DNA of 64,000 nucleotides from Bin94 sp965215535 (GTDB taxonomy: Bacteria; Gemmatimonadota; Gemmatimonadetes; Longimicrobiales; Gaopeijiaceae). The stretch's first letter is position 1. Every line of letters starts with the position of its first letter. This document shows positions 61,171 through 64,000 of the stretch, piece by piece. The notes beneath the pieces are model-generated. The model searched no databases and was not told the DNA's origin. It saw nothing but the letters and a program-made list of their open reading frames with translations. Where the stretch lies: NCBI GenBank assembly GCA_965215535.1, contig OZ244063.1, forward strand, positions 1,798,001 through 1,862,000, in the 5' to 3' direction. The position numbers and the translations under genes were made by a program.

Positions 61171-61193
61171 TCGTTTCCTGCGGAACACGTGCT

Positions 61194-61871
61194 TCATCTG
61201 TTGTCGATTGTCTCCCGAATTGCATTCAGTACACGCTCCAGCGACCGCTTCTCGCGCCGAAAGAAGTACCGCCAGGGGATCAGCGAGGTTGACCAGCTCA
61301 ATAGCGCCGCCAATCCGATCAAAATGGGATTCCCTCCGCTCAGCCCGGCTGCGCCCAGACCGCCCAGAATGCCCAGGATCGGTCCGGGGCCCAGCGCAAA
61401 GGTCAACAGACCATCGCGAAAGTTGCCAAACACCCGAATGCGCGTGGAGTTCCCGTCTTCCATGCGAATCGACACATAGCGCCCGCCCATCGCGCTCCGC
61501 GCCTTCCACTCGAAGCCGCCCAGCACCTCTTCCACAATCCCCTGGCGCGTCAGCTCGCTGCGAATAATGTCAAGCAGGTGCGGCAGCCGCTCCTCGTCGA
61601 TCGGCACAGGCACAACCTCTTCCATCTGCACAGTCAGAGAAAACCCGGGCGCAGAGCCCGCAGATGCAGATGCGGTCGGTCTGGCCAATGCGCGCACCGC
61701 CTCCTCAATGCGCGAGGGTTCGATGCCCGCTCCCGCCCCGATTTCCTTGAGATCGGCCAGGGTCAACCCGGATTTTTTTGCATCATCGCGTTCTCCCTCC
61801 GCGACGGCGGCCTCTGTTGCCCGCTGCAGAATCAGCGCGACCTGCTTTTCGTCAAAGCGTCGTTCGCTCAT
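61194..61871 (-). CDS. Membrane protein with N-terminal helical module
   Basis: 225 residues. Residues 1-75 start RRFDEKQVALILQRATEAAV, then LTLADLKEIGAGAGIEPSRI, a small helical module seen at the start of many otherwise unrelated Gemmatimonadota membrane proteins. A middle beta region (about 75-160) lacks a motif I know. Two hydrophobic stretches (FALGPGPILGILGGLGAAGL and PILIGLAALLSWSTSLIPW) form membrane helices, followed by a short basic tail. ATG 61871 has a GAGGGGGAA site. Just upstream of the EEP gene on the same strand. Function unknown. Confidence 0.65.
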   Translation of the reverse strand: MSERRFDEKQVALILQRATEAAVAEGERDDAKKSGLTLADLKEIGAGAGIEPSRIEEAVRALARPTASASAGSAPGFSLTVQMEEVVPVPIDEERLPHLLDIIRSELTRQGIVEEVLGGFEWKARSAMGGRYVSIRMEDGNSTRIRVFGNFRDGLLTFALGPGPILGILGGLGAAGLSGGNPILIGLAALLSWSTSLIPWRYFFRREKRSLERVLNAIRETIDNR

Positions 61872-62263
61872 CAATGTTCCCCCTCTGCAAGGAACTTCCA
61901 GACGCGGACCAGAGGCATCGCCGTAGCCCGCACGTGCAGTTGCATCGTCGCAACCACCGGAAGCTCCCCTGAGCTCGGCCGGCGGCGTGTGTCCGGCGCG
62001 CGATCCACCCACAGCCACGCCCAAAGGCCCGCTGGACACGAATGCGACCATCCATCTAAGGATGGCGCGCGCAGCCGGATGGGGCAAGTGTCACATCCAG
62101 GCATATCCAGCCATTGCCGTGCCCGCGCGCGCATGCTACCCTCCATGGGGTCGGCGAGGCGTGCGTACCTCCGGCTCCCGCGCCGAATCAATTCCTCCCT
62201 CCGGGGCAGGTTCCCTCTCGGCCTGCACCCTCGCCCCGCGTTCCCTATCAGCCCTGCCCGCTC
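61872..62263. other. 392-bp divergent spacer
   Basis: Between the membrane protein gene (minus) and the TlpA-like gene (plus). No coding frame is convincing. GC-rich with a GCGCGCGC run near 62130. No structured element stands out, though it must hold two promoters. Confidence 0.4.
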
Positions 62264-62872
62264 ATGGATACAGACCGAACGCCACCTGGCTCCTCACCGA
62301 CCACCCGGCGCCGCACCCCTCCGGATGATGCAGCCCGCCTGCGCCCATCTGCACCGTGGCGTGCCGCCCTGCGCCCGGCCATCGCCCTGCTTGCGCTCTT
62401 CGCGCACGCCTGCATTCCCTCCGAAGAGGGGAATCTGCAGCCCGGCGATCCCGCGCCCGACCTCACCACGGCCTCGCTCGCAGACCGGTCGCCCATCGCC
62501 CTGACCGACTACAATGGCAACGTTCTTCTGGTCAACCTCTGGGCCACCTGGTGCCATCCCTGTCGCACCGAGACGCCCTATATCCAGTCGCTCTACGAAC
62601 GCTACCACGATCAGGGTTTGCGCGTTTTGGGAATTTCGGTCGATATGGCGGCCGATTCGGTGATTGTCGCAGAGTTTATCCACGAAATGGGGGTGGAGTA
62701 CGACATCGCGCTCGACCCCGACGGCTGGTCGGAAGACGCCTTTCGCGCCCGCGGCCTCCCCACCTCGGTCGTCCTTGACCGCGACAGCCGGATCGCCTTC
62801 AGTTGGATCGGGCCGATTCCAGAAGACGACCCCACCTTCGAGGAAGGGCTGGAGAGGGTGTTGATGCGGTAG
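62264..62872 (+). CDS. TlpA/ResA-like thioredoxin lipoprotein
   Basis: 202 residues. The signal is late and ends LFAHAC (Cys 50). Thioredoxin fold: LTDYNGNVLLVNLWATWCHP with the active site WCHPC at residues 96-100, then YIQSLYERYHDQGLRVLGIS and GLPTSVVLDRD (cis-proline region). Such proteins reduce disulfides in the periplasm, commonly for cytochrome c maturation, which would suit the di-heme proteins here (inference). ATG 62264 lies 45 codons before the hydrophobic core; the true start may lie later. Only 5 bp from the convergent gene at 62878. Confidence 0.87.
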   Translation: MDTDRTPPGSSPTTRRRTPPDDAARLRPSAPWRAALRPAIALLALFAHACIPSEEGNLQPGDPAPDLTTASLADRSPIALTDYNGNVLLVNLWATWCHPCRTETPYIQSLYERYHDQGLRVLGISVDMAADSVIVAEFIHEMGVEYDIALDPDGWSEDAFRARGLPTSVVLDRDSRIAFSWIGPIPEDDPTFEEGLERVLMR

Positions 62873-62877
62873 GGGGG

Positions 62878-64000
62878 TCAATCCCGTATGGCGTGGGCCG
62901 CCCGGATGACTGCCTGCACAACCGCGCCCCGTCCTGCGCCCCAACAGAACCGCCAGGGCCTGTCTCCGGGCCAGCACTGGCGTACCTGTTCCCCCAGAAT
63001 GGTCGGAATGAAGCGCATAATGACCAGCGCATCGTGCGTAGGCATCGCCCGTTGGATGTTTTCGAGCGTTCTCCGCCAATTGGGCTCCCAGCCGGTCTGG
63101 ATGGAACGAACCAGAATGTGGGGATGACGTTCCTGAATCTGACGCTGAACGGCATCCGCGGCCCTGGCTTGAGGTTCGGCCCCGCCCACCACAAGAACGC
63201 GAATCTTCTTCCTTGCCAATTCGGAGTGTCCAACGTCGGAATCGGATGATTCCCTGGTGGCGAGTCCCCGCTCGTATCTCTCCACAGCGACACTCAAGGA
63301 CGGGTCCATCGCACAAATTTCCTTCAGGCGCTCCAGAATTCCACGCGCATCGTGAAGGGCCTCGGGCGTTGCCCTGGCCAGGCACTGGTGAAAGAGCGGA
63401 TCCAGTACATTCGCCGCGTCGCCGTATTGTTTCTGTGCTTCATGACAGCGCGCCCGCGCAACCGCAGCGTCGTCCTCCGACCATATCGGATCAAAGTTGT
63501 CGGGATCGCCAAGGAGCTTGACAAACTCGGACATGCCCGCGCCCTCATGCGCCAGAACTTCCAGACCGTGCAGCGATTCCAAAGCCCGTTCCCGAAGATC
63601 GCTCCCGGGGACATTGTGGTATTGCGCCATGAAGCCCCGCAGCGCCAGGCGATAGTCACGCGCCCGCTTACTGCCTGCGTACTGTTCATCGGCGCCTCGT
63701 GCAAAGAGACGCTCGGCGAGAATGGGAACCGTGGTCAGCGCCTTCTCCGAGTTGGCCAGCTCGTCCAGCGCTTCCGCATCGTCGGACTCCAGGAGCGCCT
63801 CGGCGAGGTTGATCAGATCGTCGCGGTGGGCTTCCTCAAATGCAGCGACCAGGTCGCCTGTAAAGGGCAGGGGGAAGGGTTCGCCGGCCCTGATCGCCTC
63901 TACAATGATATTGGCGGAATGACTGAGCTTGCGAAGCAAAATGGCCCGGGAAATGCCAAAATAGAGCGCCGTTCGCTGCTGTAACTTGCCTGAATAGGCC
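62878..64000 (-). CDS. Large helical protein with C-terminal GG-loop domain, 5-prime partial
   Basis: The frame is open through the right edge, where it reads QQRTALYFGISRAILLRKLS and continues into the part starting SHSANIIVEAIR; the true N-terminus is outside. About 374 codons are visible. The first 250 residues are helical and charged, with repeat-like segments (LINLAEALLESDDAEALDEL, MAQYHNVPGSDLRERALESL). The last 110 form a Rossmann-like domain: KKIRVLVVGGAEPQARAADA, DALVIMRFIPTILGEQVR, WRFCWGAGRGAVVQAVIRAA. This recalls DUF2325-type VVGG domains, but the match is only to the pattern. I assign no function. Confidence 0.6.
   Translation of the reverse strand, partial: AYSGKLQQRTALYFGISRAILLRKLSHSANIIVEAIRAGEPFPLPFTGDLVAAFEEAHRDDLINLAEALLESDDAEALDELANSEKALTTVPILAERLFARGADEQYAGSKRARDYRLALRGFMAQYHNVPGSDLRERALESLHGLEVLAHEGAGMSEFVKLLGDPDNFDPIWSEDDAAVARARCHEAQKQYGDAANVLDPLFHQCLARATPEALHDARGILERLKEICAMDPSLSVAVERYERGLATRESSDSDVGHSELARKKIRVLVVGGAEPQARAADAVQRQIQERHPHILVRSIQTGWEPNWRRTLENIQRAMPTHDALVIMRFIPTILGEQVRQCWPGDRPWRFCWGAGRGAVVQAVIRAAHAIRD

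Overview
The window is a GC-rich bacterial chromosome segment (roughly 60-65% GC by eye). It carries many lipoproteins, two SusC/SusD outer-membrane pairs, two further TonB-dependent receptors, a GldA/GldF/GldG/DUF4340 ABC operon, two DUF1111 di-heme lipoproteins and Shine-Dalgarno-led genes. This mix fits Gemmatimonadota, or a related phylum near the Bacteroidota, better than Proteobacteria. That placement is an inference from gene content; there is no rRNA or other marker gene here. I saw no tRNA, rRNA, insertion sequence, prophage or CRISPR array.

Layout. 0.3-5.3 kb is a redox and stress block: bacilliredoxin, DoxX, a DUF1707/LiaF-like protein, a voltage-gated K+ channel with a zinc ribbon, MsrA, and an OsmC-like protein whose redox cysteine is encoded by an in-frame TGA followed by a SECIS-like hairpin, so a probable selenoprotein. 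5.5-10.9 kb holds a thioesterase, a cyclophilin lipoprotein, a coiled-coil membrane protein coupled to a PKD/trypsin lipoprotein, and a di-heme lipoprotein. 11.0-15.3 kb is SusD/SusC pair 1. 15.5-20.1 kb is a four-gene overlapping ABC operon. 20.4-27.1 kb has a TonB plug-only lipoprotein, SusD/SusC pair 2 and a second di-heme lipoprotein. 27.4-35.9 kb holds a parvulin lipoprotein, a DUF4399 lipoprotein, a TPR/TonB-receptor pair, and an ATPase/permease/amidohydrolase operon.

36-42 kb is mixed: a DCC thiol protein, an orphan adenine methylase, a Tat-exported NAD epimerase-like lipoprotein, a MATE pump and an amidohydrolase lipoprotein. 42.2-52.2 kb is one all-plus-strand island: a small His/Cys protein, a siderophore-type TonB receptor, two ABC-2 permeases, a second small His/Cys protein, one ABC ATPase and two more permeases. 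The two permease pairs are homologous, so the cassette looks duplicated around a single ATPase. I read it as an envelope-spanning metal or metallophore transport system, perhaps for copper. 52.6-57.8 kb is a tightly packed operon: DUF4159, DUF1326, a 43-residue ORF, DUF2182, lutA, lutB, lutC. 57.9-64 kb holds FKBP, beta-propeller, endonuclease/phosphatase-fold and TlpA-like lipoproteins, a membrane protein, and a gene running off the right edge.

Three genes carry single-base frameshifts (near 4917, 7119 and 58960). Coding signal is intact on both sides and two of them have translationally coupled neighbours, so residual indel errors in the assembly are as likely as true pseudogenes. Two long homopolymers (G10 inside susC 1, C12 before lutB) should be read with the same caution. 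The least expected non-coding signal is a pair of 32-bp palindromes, about 82 bp apart, present at two loci in opposite orientation.
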